Below, piece by piece: positions 1-4,994 of a stretch of DNA of 5,311 nt; position 1 is the stretch's first letter; every line of letters starts with the position of its first letter. Made by a program: the position numbers and the translations under genes. The notes beneath the pieces were generated by a model. It worked only from the letters and a program-made list of their open reading frames with translations. It was not told the origin of the DNA and did not search any database. The DNA is from Mycoplasmatota bacterium (GTDB taxonomy: Bacteria > Bacillota_I > Bacilli_A > Izemoplasmatales > Izemoplasmataceae), in NCBI GenBank assembly GCA_022712785.1, contig JAFLJX010000121.1:1-5311 (forward strand), read 5' to 3'.

Positions 1-1
1 T

Positions 2-367
2 TTAGTTGGTAGATATTTTATTACATATACAATTACAGACGAAGGATTAAATGAAACAGTAGTTACAAGAATCGTTAATGTAGTTAGTGGCGAACCAAAA
101 TTTCTTCTAGGAGATGCAAATACTTCAATTAAAGTAGGAGAAACGTATATTGATGGAACATGTCAAATATTAGTTGATTTAAATCAATTCAATTGTACAG
201 AAAAAGCTAACAATGTTAATACATTAGTTGCTGGAATATACACAATAGAATATTCGTATGCATATAATGAAATAGAATACACATATAGTAGATATGTCTT
301 TGTATATGATGGTGAAGATACTTTAACACTTTATTATCGTAAAGAGGAAGAAGGTGTTTATTTATGA
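2..367 (+). CDS. Ig-like (DUF5011-type) repeat surface protein, C-terminal part; 5' end outside window
   Basis: An open frame enters from the left edge and ends at TGA 365-367. The visible 121 residues contain the end of one Ig-like beta-sandwich repeat (GRYFITYTITDEGLNETVV, matching the usual G-x-Y-x-(V/I)-x-Y-x-V-x-D closing strands) and one further repeat running from KVGETYIDG to YSRYVFVYD. The protein ends in a short charged tail (RKEEEGVYL). Such repeats are typical of secreted or lipid-anchored proteins of low-GC Gram-positives and probably act as adhesive or spacer modules. The N-terminus, and therefore any signal peptide, is outside the window. The last repeat carries two Cys residues (GTC and FNC) that could form a disulfide. 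It closely resembles the first domain of the next gene (GIYTIEYSY against GLYKVEYTL, then SRYVFVYD against ERYVVVVD), so the two genes are paralogues. The stop overlaps the next start codon (ATGA). Exact function unknown. Confidence 0.85.
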   Translation, partial: LVGRYFITYTITDEGLNETVVTRIVNVVSGEPKFLLGDANTSIKVGETYIDGTCQILVDLNQFNCTEKANNVNTLVAGIYTIEYSYAYNEIEYTYSRYVFVYDGEDTLTLYYRKEEEGVYL

Positions 368-885
368 GAAAATTTATTGTTACAACATTATTAATTTTAC
401 TAATAACTTTATCAGCTTGTGATTCAACAAAAAATAGTGAAAGAATCTTGTTTGTTGGTAAAGGACAAGATACAGTTGAAATCAATACTGTATGGAAAGA
501 CGCAGGTGCTTGGTTAGAATATGGAGACATGATTGTAGAAGCAGATACAAATGACACTGTAGATACAACAGTCTTAGGACTATATAAAGTAGAATATACT
601 TTAATTCGTGATGATATATCATATAGCGGTGAAAGATATGTTGTTGTAGTTGATCAAACTAAACCAGTAATTACTCTTAATCTAGGTATAGACACTATAA
701 ACCTTGGTGAATCTTGGACTGACACAGGGGCAACAGTTACCGACAATTCAGGGGAAATCTTAACAATTACTATAGAAGGTAGTGTTGATAGTGATACTCT
801 AGGAGAATATCAAATTACATACAGTGTTGAAGACTCATCAGGAAATGTTCAAGTCAAAACAAGATATATAAATATTATTGAATAA
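364..885 (+). CDS. Small lipoprotein with two Ig-like (DUF5011-type) domains
   Basis: The 173-residue protein begins with a classical lipoprotein signal: MRKF, a hydrophobic stretch at residues 5-16, and lipobox L16-S-A-C19. It should be lipidated on Cys19 and face outward on the membrane. Residues about 28-97 form a diverged Ig-like repeat (GLYKVEYTL, then ERYVVVVD). Residues about 99-173 form a canonical DUF5011-type repeat (KPVITLNLG, LGESWTDTGATVTDNSG, LGEYQITYSVEDSSGNV). No enzymatic motif is visible, so a structural, adhesive or ligand-holding role is the best guess. The ATG is favoured because it overlaps the upstream stop as ATGA and lies 7 nt after an AAGGTG-type ribosome site (about 351-356), which implies translational coupling to the upstream paralogue. 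A stem-loop at 926-963 follows. The domain calls are solid; the biological role is unknown. Confidence 0.9.
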   Translation: MRKFIVTTLLILLITLSACDSTKNSERILFVGKGQDTVEINTVWKDAGAWLEYGDMIVEADTNDTVDTTVLGLYKVEYTLIRDDISYSGERYVVVVDQTKPVITLNLGIDTINLGESWTDTGATVTDNSGEILTITIEGSVDSDTLGEYQITYSVEDSSGNVQVKTRYINIIE

Positions 886-925
886 TCAGTTGTAATGTAT
901 GCGTCAAATCTTGAACATAAATTAA

Positions 926-963
926 AAGGAGCAACAACTACACTTTAGTAGTTATTGCTCCTT
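926..963. terminator. Bidirectional intrinsic terminator between convergent genes
   Basis: Arms 926-941 and 948-963 pair over 16 positions around a 6-nt loop. The core GGAGCAA/TTGCTCC is GC-containing. Position 935 against 954 is C/A in the plus-strand RNA but G/U in the minus-strand RNA, so the hairpin is better in the minus direction, where it is followed by TTTTAATTT. It sits 40 bp after the lipoprotein stop and about 96 bp after the adenosyltransferase stop, and probably ends both transcripts. Confidence 0.75.
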
Positions 964-978
964 ATTCGTATTAAAGTC

Positions 979-1020
979 CTTAATGATATTTTTACTATAG
1001 GGTAGCAAAATATCATTAAG
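979..1020. other. Perfect 14-bp inverted repeat (hairpin) in the convergent intergenic gap
   Basis: Arms 979-992 (CTTAATGATATTTT) and 1007-1020 are exact reverse complements around a 14-nt spacer that can add about three more pairs (CTA 995-997 with TAG 1003-1005). It lies 39 bp downstream of the adenosyltransferase stop. Flanking T-runs are short in both directions (TTT), so it is a weaker terminator candidate than 926-963. It could be a back-up terminator or an RNA 3'-end stabilising hairpin for the minus-strand gene. Confidence 0.5.
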
Positions 1021-1059
1021 TTTCATCTGATTCAATAATATATGATATCTCAAATTACA

Positions 1060-1599
1060 CTAAATATCTGATAAACTTCTAGCATAAATAAACAACAAGT
1101 CACTAAGTCTATTAAGATACTTAAGACAATAATTTAAATCATTTCTTCTATTTGTCTCAGTGAACAACACTAAACTTCTTTCAGCTCGTCTTGTAATAGA
1201 TCTTGATAAATCATATTGCGCACCTAGCCTAGATGTATCACTACCAGGTAAAACAAATAAAGGTTCAATTACTGTTTCATTTAATAGTCTTTGTTCTAAC
1301 TCTTCAATAACTAGGATATCATCATTAGTAATACTAACTAAACTATCTCTTCTAGACGAATCAACTGATGTAGCTATCAATGAACTAATATTCTGAAGTT
1401 TTGTTTGGACTAGCCTTATAATATCTTTATCTTCTGTCATATGGTAAATAATACCAAGTGAACTACTTAATTCATCAATGTTTCCAAGTGTTTCAAATAA
1501 GATATCACTTTTAGATAGTTGAACGTTTGAATAGTTTCTTGAAAGTCCTTTATCTCCACTTGTAGTTGAAATAACTTTATAATTATCAATTTTCTTCAA
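1060..1599 (-). CDS. pduO: PduO-type ATP:cob(I)alamin adenosyltransferase
   Basis: This enzyme transfers the adenosyl group of ATP to cob(I)alamin, making coenzyme B12 in the cytosol; family members are trimers. The 179 residues match the family's usual 180-190. Motifs in order: a diverged N-terminal ATP loop TTSGDKG (residues 12-18; the family usually has T-R-T-G-D-x-G), NIDELSSSLG (40-49, with Asp42), LPG (117-119), SRSITRRAER (132-141, with Arg133, Arg137 and Glu140) and YLNRLSDLLF (161-170). The Asp and Arg residues correspond to the ATP and salt-bridge positions known from the family. The start chosen is TTG 1597-1599, because GGGGTGAT lies just upstream with normal spacing and a TATAAT at 1620-1625 gives a leader of about 14 nt. 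A GTG at 1606-1608 would add 3 residues but overlaps the ribosome site. No cobalamin riboswitch fits in so short a leader. No B12-dependent enzyme is visible in the window. Confidence 0.9.
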   Translation of the reverse strand: MKKIDNYKVISTTSGDKGLSRNYSNVQLSKSDILFETLGNIDELSSSLGIIYHMTEDKDIIRLVQTKLQNISSLIATSVDSSRRDSLVSITNDDILVIEELEQRLLNETVIEPLFVLPGSDTSRLGAQYDLSRSITRRAERSLVLFTETNRRNDLNYCLKYLNRLSDLLFIYARSLSDI

Positions 1600-1619
1600 A
1601 TTTATCACCCCGTACTTAT

Positions 1620-1625
1620 ATTATA
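1620..1625 (-). promoter_or_regulatory. -10 box for the adenosyltransferase gene
   Basis: The minus strand reads TATAAT here, a perfect sigma-A -10 box, 20 nt upstream of the TTG start. The expected -35 position falls inside the terminator hairpin of the preceding gene and has no good match to TTGACA. Initiation near 1613 would leave a leader of about 14 nt containing the GGGGTGAT ribosome site. Confidence 0.5.
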
Positions 1626-1627
1626 GG

Positions 1628-1655
1628 AAAAAAGTAGCAAATATGCTACTTTTTT
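1628..1655. terminator. Intrinsic terminator after the flavin reductase gene
   Basis: Arms 1628-1639 and 1644-1655 form a perfect 12-bp stem (A6-GTAGCA against TGCTAC-T6) with a 4-nt loop. On the minus strand the stem begins at the last base of the reductase TAA stop and ends in a run of T. It is symmetrical and could stop transcription from either side. Confidence 0.85.
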
Positions 1656-2332
1656 TAATAACCTGTGAATTTTTCAAACTTAATTTGTTTAGGGTCTACA
1701 CCTTGTCCTTGAATAATCGTAGTAACCGCAGTTACAAATCCAGGATTTCCAGATACATAATATACAGAATCATTCTTATATTTACGTGCCATGTTAGCTG
1801 CGGTATCTTTCATGTTGGCACCTGTATTTTCATACTTAACTAGTACATTATTAAAGTCTTTAAAATCTTCTTTAAAACAATAAAACTCTCTATGTTCCGC
1901 ATGAATCAATATGTTCTCTTTTCCATTATCAAATTCTTCTAAATATTTCACCATTCCTCTTGCGGCAGTTATACCAATACCCGCGGCAAAGAAGATAGCG
2001 TTTTTATCTTCATCTAAAGTAAATCCTCCAAGAGGACCATCCACGGTCATTGTGTCTCCTTTTTTAAGGTCTAACATTTTAGCCTTAAAATCACTAGGAC
2101 TATCATTTATAACTGTTGCTATTTTTAATACATCTTCATTGTTAGTTGAAGCAAAAGTGAATGCTCTAACCTTTCTTCCTTCTATCTCTTTATCTACATG
2201 TTTAAATGCACCATATTGTCCTTCTTTAAATATAAGATTTTTTGGCATTTCAAAATTAAAAATAAAATAGTCGACGCCTACTTGTTCATTATCTATTAGT
2301 GTTAATTCAAATCTCTTCATTTCTTTTGACAT
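1655..2332 (-). CDS. FNR-like FAD/NAD(P)-binding oxidoreductase (ferredoxin/flavin reductase type)
   Basis: A 225-residue stand-alone ferredoxin-NADP reductase-fold protein that should pass electrons between NAD(P)H, bound FAD and an unknown acceptor in the cytosol. The FAD domain spans about residues 1-108, with the flavin motif RAFTFAS (56-62, equivalent to RxYS/T) and GPLGGFTL (99-106). The nucleotide domain spans about 110-225, with FFAAGIGITAARG (114-126, GxGxT with Ala replacing the usual Pro), SGNP (194-197, equivalent to GPP) and an FNR-like end EKFTGY closing on an aromatic Tyr225. It has no [2Fe-2S] Cys cluster, so it needs a separate electron partner. The start chosen is ATG 2330-2332, because GAGGTGG lies 5 nt upstream; a GTG at 2339-2341 would put the ribosome site inside the gene. 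It has its own promoter region with an operator-like palindrome (2355-2379) and its own terminator, so it is probably a single-gene unit. Substrate unknown. Confidence 0.88.
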   Translation of the reverse strand: MSKEMKRFELTLIDNEQVGVDYFIFNFEMPKNLIFKEGQYGAFKHVDKEIEGRKVRAFTFASTNNEDVLKIATVINDSPSDFKAKMLDLKKGDTMTVDGPLGGFTLDEDKNAIFFAAGIGITAARGMVKYLEEFDNGKENILIHAEHREFYCFKEDFKDFNNVLVKYENTGANMKDTAANMARKYKNDSVYYVSGNPGFVTAVTTIIQGQGVDPKQIKFEKFTGY

Positions 2333-2350
2333 AATAACCACCTCAAACTA

Positions 2351-2384
2351 ATTATATTCTAATTTTAATAATTAGAATAGTATA
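2351..2384 (-). promoter_or_regulatory. Promoter region with operator-like palindrome upstream of the reductase gene
   Basis: The inverted repeat TATTCTAATT (2355-2364) / AATTAGAATA (2370-2379) is perfect over 10 bp with a 5-bp centre. Two minus-strand -10 candidates border it: TATACT at 2379-2384 and TATAAT at 2351-2356. Neither has a convincing -35. With the first, the palindrome covers the start point; with the second, it lies between -35 and -10. Both positions suit repression by a dimeric regulator. Which regulator binds cannot be told from sequence. Confidence 0.45.
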
Positions 2385-2397
2385 CTGCATATCATTT

Positions 2398-2428
2398 AAA
2401 AAAGCAGACACTTTTAAAAGTGTCTGCT
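2398..2428 (-). terminator. Intrinsic terminator after the Lys/Glu-rich protein gene
   Basis: Positions 2403-2428 are a perfect 26-bp palindrome (AGCAGACACTTTT and its complement). It folds into an 11-bp stem with a TTAA loop. The minus-strand RNA continues with six T (2403-2398). It lies 16 bp after the TAA stop of the 2444-2737 gene. Confidence 0.88.
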
Positions 2429-2443
2429 CCGCTTGAATCTACT

Positions 2444-2737
2444 TTATTGTTTACTTACTTTTTGTTTAACTTTCCCGTAAGTTTCTTTTGTTGATTTCGA
2501 AGCTTTGCCTACAATCTCTTCTATTTTTTCTTCTGCTTTAGAAGCAAATTCTTTAACTTTTTCTATTTTTTCATCAGCCTTAACTTTTACTTTTACTTTT
2601 TCTATTTTATCAATACTTCCTTGAACAAATTCACCAGTCTTTTTACCAGCTACTTGTCCAGCATCTTCAAATTTCTTTTCTAAGTCTGTACGAAAATCTA
2701 CATCTTCTACTTTTTTCTTGCGTCCAAATAAACCCAT
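2444..2737 (-). CDS. Small Lys/Glu-rich, amphipathic-helix protein of unknown function
   Basis: A 97-residue hypothetical protein. About half of its residues are Lys, Glu, Asp or Arg; it has no Cys or Trp and no membrane segment or signal peptide. After a short N-terminus MGLFGRKKK (hydrophobic-basic, perhaps membrane-touching), residues about 40-97 form a long helix-prone region with quasi-repeats (DKIEKVKVKVK, DEKIEKVKEFASKAEEKIEEI) reminiscent of LEA-like or apolipoprotein-like stress helices. This is a resemblance in style, not a family match. The ATG has an AGGAGG site 6 nt upstream (2744-2749). The gene lies 54 bp after the ABC permease with no terminator between, so it may be read through from that operon as well as from TATAAT at 2757-2762. 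A strong terminator follows. It is a real gene by ribosome site, terminator and codon pattern; its role is unknown. Confidence 0.8.
   Translation of the reverse strand: MGLFGRKKKVEDVDFRTDLEKKFEDAGQVAGKKTGEFVQGSIDKIEKVKVKVKADEKIEKVKEFASKAEEKIEEIVGKASKSTKETYGKVKQKVSKQ
2583..2600 (-). repeat. Three tandem hexamers inside the Lys/Glu-rich gene
   Basis: The plus strand shows ACTTTT three times in a row, coding on the minus strand for the alternating Lys-Val stretch KVKVKVK (residues 47-53). A change in copy number would keep the frame and only lengthen or shorten this stretch. Confidence 0.7.
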
Positions 2738-2756
2738 TATGCACCTCCTAATATTT

Positions 2757-2762
2757 ATTATA
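2757..2762 (-). promoter_or_regulatory. Candidate -10 box for the Lys/Glu-rich protein gene
   Basis: The minus strand reads TATAAT about 20 nt upstream of the ATG at 2737 and just upstream of the AGGAGG site. The only -35-like hexamer, TTCACA at 2783-2788, is 20 bp away, which is longer than normal. It is therefore a plausible but weak independent promoter. Confidence 0.35.
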
Positions 2763-2791
2763 ACTAAAACATATGGATATATTGTGAATTA

Positions 2792-3667
2792 TTATAATTT
2801 TGATTTAGATAATTTAATTACACTTAAAGCATAAAAGAATAATCCAAACACTATCATTCCCATAACTAACTGGAATGGGCTCATTAAATAATCTCCAATA
2901 TTCACTTCAAGACCAAACATAAACTTGTAATCATTTAGTGCTTCAATCGGTGCACCTTTAAATACTTTATCTATTGCACCCTCCATATATATATTTCTTA
3001 TCAATGTAACACTATGTGCACTTGGCAAAACATTCATTACTGCCTGGACATTTTTTCCCATAACACCTATCGGAATATAAATTCCTCCTAGGAATCCAAT
3101 AAACGTTCCTACAAGTGTTGCCATTGTACTAAAAGCATTTAATGTTTTCATGTATAAGGATATATAAAAGAATAAACTACTAAAAGTCATAATAGATAAC
3201 ACTACGACCATCATTAACTTAATAGCTGGAAGAAATCCTAGGATTTCTCCGCCCATAATAACTACATATACTTGACCTATAATAAAGTTAAATCCTACCA
3301 TTATAAATGCTACTACCCATGCACTTATTAAATATCCAAGTGATAATATTTTTCTATCTATTGGTGATGTATAAAAATCATTTAACACACCTTTGTATCT
3401 ATCATCTATAAGTGTTCCTAAAACACTAAGTGGGACTGTAACTGTGGACACAGTTAAAATACCAGCCATTATCCATGAACTAACTAGCCAATCAATCCCC
3501 TCAATATTACTATATGCTTCAGATAAGTTGTTTTCCTGCATTTTTCCAAGGAACAATACATACATAAATATAATAATAATTACTGATAAGAAGCTGAAAA
3601 ACACAGCTGCTTTATCTCTTAAATATAGTCTAGTATTTCTTAATACTAATTGATATAGTACATTCAT
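2792..3667 (-). CDS. ABC-2 type transporter permease
   Basis: A 291-residue membrane protein with about six hydrophobic spans (roughly residues 21-41, 62-86, 108-138, 147-171, 178-201 and 262-284), the usual layout of ABC-2 (DrrB-like) export permeases. Family features are the cytoplasmic loop DDRYKGVLNDFYTSPIDR (88-105), equivalent to the E-R-x-x-G-T-x-E-x-L...P coupling region, and NVLPSAHSVTLIR (212-224) before the extracellular loop. The ATG overlaps the last base of the ATPase stop (TAATG), so the two are translationally coupled and must form one exporter with the ATPase. One permease gene is present, so it would act as a homodimer with two ATPase subunits. The substrate (drug, lipid, peptide or polysaccharide) cannot be read from the sequence. 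No terminator follows before the next gene. Confidence 0.9.
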   Translation of the reverse strand: MNVLYQLVLRNTRLYLRDKAAVFFSFLSVIIIIFMYVLFLGKMQENNLSEAYSNIEGIDWLVSSWIMAGILTVSTVTVPLSVLGTLIDDRYKGVLNDFYTSPIDRKILSLGYLISAWVVAFIMVGFNFIIGQVYVVIMGGEILGFLPAIKLMMVVVLSIMTFSSLFFYISLYMKTLNAFSTMATLVGTFIGFLGGIYIPIGVMGKNVQAVMNVLPSAHSVTLIRNIYMEGAIDKVFKGAPIEALNDYKFMFGLEVNIGDYLMSPFQLVMGMIVFGLFFYALSVIKLSKSKL

Positions 3668-4575
3668 TATTCACTCACCAACTTTTTACCTGTAATATTT
3701 AAAAATACATCATCCATATCTCCACGAAGTATTTCAAATTCTTTGATATATTCTTTATATTTTTCAATAAAAGGTATTCCACTAAAACAACTATCAATAA
3801 CAATGTTTATTGTGTCATTTACTAAGTAATACTTTACATTATCTTTTTTAAGTACTTTCTCAAATCCATTATGAGGAATTATTTTTATTCTATCATTAGA
3901 ATATTTCAATCTTAATTCTTCACTTGAACCCATGGCTACTATTACACCCTCATCTATGATAACTACCTTGTTCGCATCAATAGCTTCTTCCATGTAGTGG
4001 GTAGTTAAAAATATAGTTATTTCTTTTTCAACACGTAGTCTACCTATCAGAGTCCAGATATCTTTTCTACTTTTTGGATCTAGTCCAGTTGTTGGTTCAT
4101 CTAATATTAATATTTGTGGCCAATTTAGTAAAGCTCTTGCGATATCCGCTTTTCTCTTTTGTCCACCACTTAATGTTCCATATCTTTGATTAATAAAAGG
4201 TATGATTTCTAACAAATCATTAATTTCATTAATCCTTTTTAAAACATCTTTTCTAGAAATATCATAAAAAGATCCTCTAACTTCTAGATTTTCTTTAACT
4301 GTGAGTAAATTATCTAACATTGAATTTTGGAATACCACACCAATATTTTTTCTAATCTTCGTATCATCTTTGCCTAATTCATTACCTAACACCTTAACGG
4401 TACCATTGTTTTGTTCTAATAGCGTTGCAATAATATTTATAGTCGTACTCTTCCCAGCACCGTTAGGTCCTAAGAAAGCAAAAAATGAGTCTTTCTCGAC
4501 AGTGAAACTAATACCTTTAACAGCTTCAATATCATTATATGTTTTAATAAGATTTTTAACTTCAATAGCTTTCAT
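3667..4575 (-). CDS. ABC-2 type transporter ATP-binding protein (DrrA/CcmA-like)
   Basis: A 302-residue cytoplasmic ATPase that powers the permease encoded just downstream. The nucleotide-binding domain is complete: Walker A GPNGAGKST (36-44), Q-loop Gln83 in VVFQ, signature LSGGQ (135-139), Walker B ILILDE (155-160, catalytic Glu160), D-loop GLD (164-166) and H-loop His193. Residues about 220-302 form the C-terminal extension seen in the DrrA-type group, ending with the typical MDDVFLNITGK. The start chosen is ATG 4573-4575, because AGGAG lies 6 nt upstream and the protein then begins MKAIEVKNLIKTY as relatives do. Reading the frame further back to 4665 would run through the tail of a dead repair gene. 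A further in-frame ATG at 4612-4614 with weak AGGA is possible but less likely. The only good upstream promoter visible belongs to that dead gene (4907-4934). Confidence 0.92.
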   Translation of the reverse strand: MKAIEVKNLIKTYNDIEAVKGISFTVEKDSFFAFLGPNGAGKSTTINIIATLLEQNNGTVKVLGNELGKDDTKIRKNIGVVFQNSMLDNLLTVKENLEVRGSFYDISRKDVLKRINEINDLLEIIPFINQRYGTLSGGQKRKADIARALLNWPQILILDEPTTGLDPKSRKDIWTLIGRLRVEKEITIFLTTHYMEEAIDANKVVIIDEGVIVAMGSSEELRLKYSNDRIKIIPHNGFEKVLKKDNVKYYLVNDTINIVIDSCFSGIPFIEKYKEYIKEFEILRGDMDDVFLNITGKKLVSE

Positions 4576-4621
4576 GTTTGTCTCCTTATGAAATTTCTTT
4601 ATTTGAGTTTCCATTTTTTTC

Positions 4622-4886
4622 CTAATTTTTTTTACTTTCAGCATGTTTAATATATTTGTGAGCAACAGGAACGTTACAAGATGTTTTACCCGTATCTACA
4701 TTTATTTTGCCTGCCTTCAGCGATACATTGATTGCAGTTTGTCTGTATCAAGGTTTTCTTGCGACTTTTTCTAGGTTACTACACTTACTAAAAATAATTC
4801 AATATCTGTGTCATGATTTAGATATATTTTTTATTCTGATCTGTTCCTGAAGATTCAAACTCATTCATAACTTCATCAAAATTCAA
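4622..4886 (-). pseudogene. Remnant of a DNA alkylation repair enzyme gene (AlkD-like HEAT-repeat family)
   Basis: About 265 bp remain of a gene that would normally be near 700 bp. From TTG 4884-4886, behind a good GAGGTGAT ribosome site, the minus strand reads NFDEVMNEFESSGTDQNK and stops at TAA 4818-4820. Shifting frame at the A6 run (4827-4832) restores KIYLNHDTDIELFLVSVVT, which then stops at TAG 4771-4773. A third frame, from about 4747 to TAG 4622-4624, reads TAINVSLKAGKINVDTGK, then TSCNVPVAHKYIKHAES. From memory, these match the N-terminus (FDEVMxELESLGTEQNRKIYxxHG...LFGVS) and the C-terminus (GKVxVDxGxTSCKxPxAxxYI) of bacterial DNA alkylation repair proteins. The central part, roughly 130 residues, is gone. 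One lost A, one stop and a large internal deletion make it non-functional. Confidence 0.82.
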
Positions 4887-4906
4887 AAATATCACCTCTT
4901 TTTTTA

Positions 4907-4934
4907 ATTATACAAAATATTGGAATAATAACAA
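4907..4934 (-). promoter_or_regulatory. Surviving sigma-A promoter of the dead repair gene
   Basis: The minus strand has TTGTTA (4929-4934), a 16-bp spacer and TATAAT (4907-4912), the best-matched promoter pair in the window. It lies 21 bp upstream of the pseudogene TTG and 10 bp upstream of its GAGGTGAT site. With no terminator before 4575, it probably drives the ABC transporter genes through a leader of about 325 nt. Confidence 0.6.
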
Positions 4935-4952
4935 AGTAAGAAGGCAATATTT

Positions 4953-4984
4953 AAAAAAGTAGACATTCAATCGAATGTCTACTT
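4953..4984 (-). terminator. Intrinsic terminator after the coiled-coil-like gene
   Basis: Arms 4957-4968 and 4973-4984 form a perfect 12-bp stem (core GTAGACATTC) with a 4-nt loop. The minus-strand RNA ends in six T (4958-4953). It begins 10 bp after the TAA stop of the 4995-5311 gene and separates it from the pseudogene promoter. Confidence 0.88.
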
Positions 4985-4994
4985 AGTTAAAAAT

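Noticed and set aside
216..557. A 113-codon open frame on the minus strand.
   Set aside because: It lies opposite the two Ig-like genes, which have lipobox, domain and ribosome-site support. Its protein is unpatterned and it has no ribosome site of note.
1600..1627. A cobalamin riboswitch upstream of the adenosyltransferase.
   Set aside because: The space between the terminator and the start is under 30 nt, far too short for a B12 aptamer.
1643..1843. A plus-strand open frame with a hydrophobic-looking product.
   Set aside because: It begins inside the terminator loop and lies antisense to the flavin reductase, whose motifs are clear.
1911..2270. A 119-codon plus-strand open frame.
   Set aside because: It is a mirror of the reductase coding strand, with low-complexity Ser/Leu/Pro content and no ribosome site.
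4576..4665. A 30-residue N-terminal extension of the ABC ATPase (from TTG at 4663-4665).
   Set aside because: This stretch is the out-of-frame tail of the repair pseudogene plus spacer. The AGGAG site and the normal family N-terminus place the start at 4573-4575.
926..4984. The several hairpins (926, 979, 1628, 2403, 4957) as members of one dispersed repeat family or a CRISPR-like array.
   Set aside because: Their stem sequences differ, they are widely spaced, and four of the five fit ordinary terminators at gene ends.
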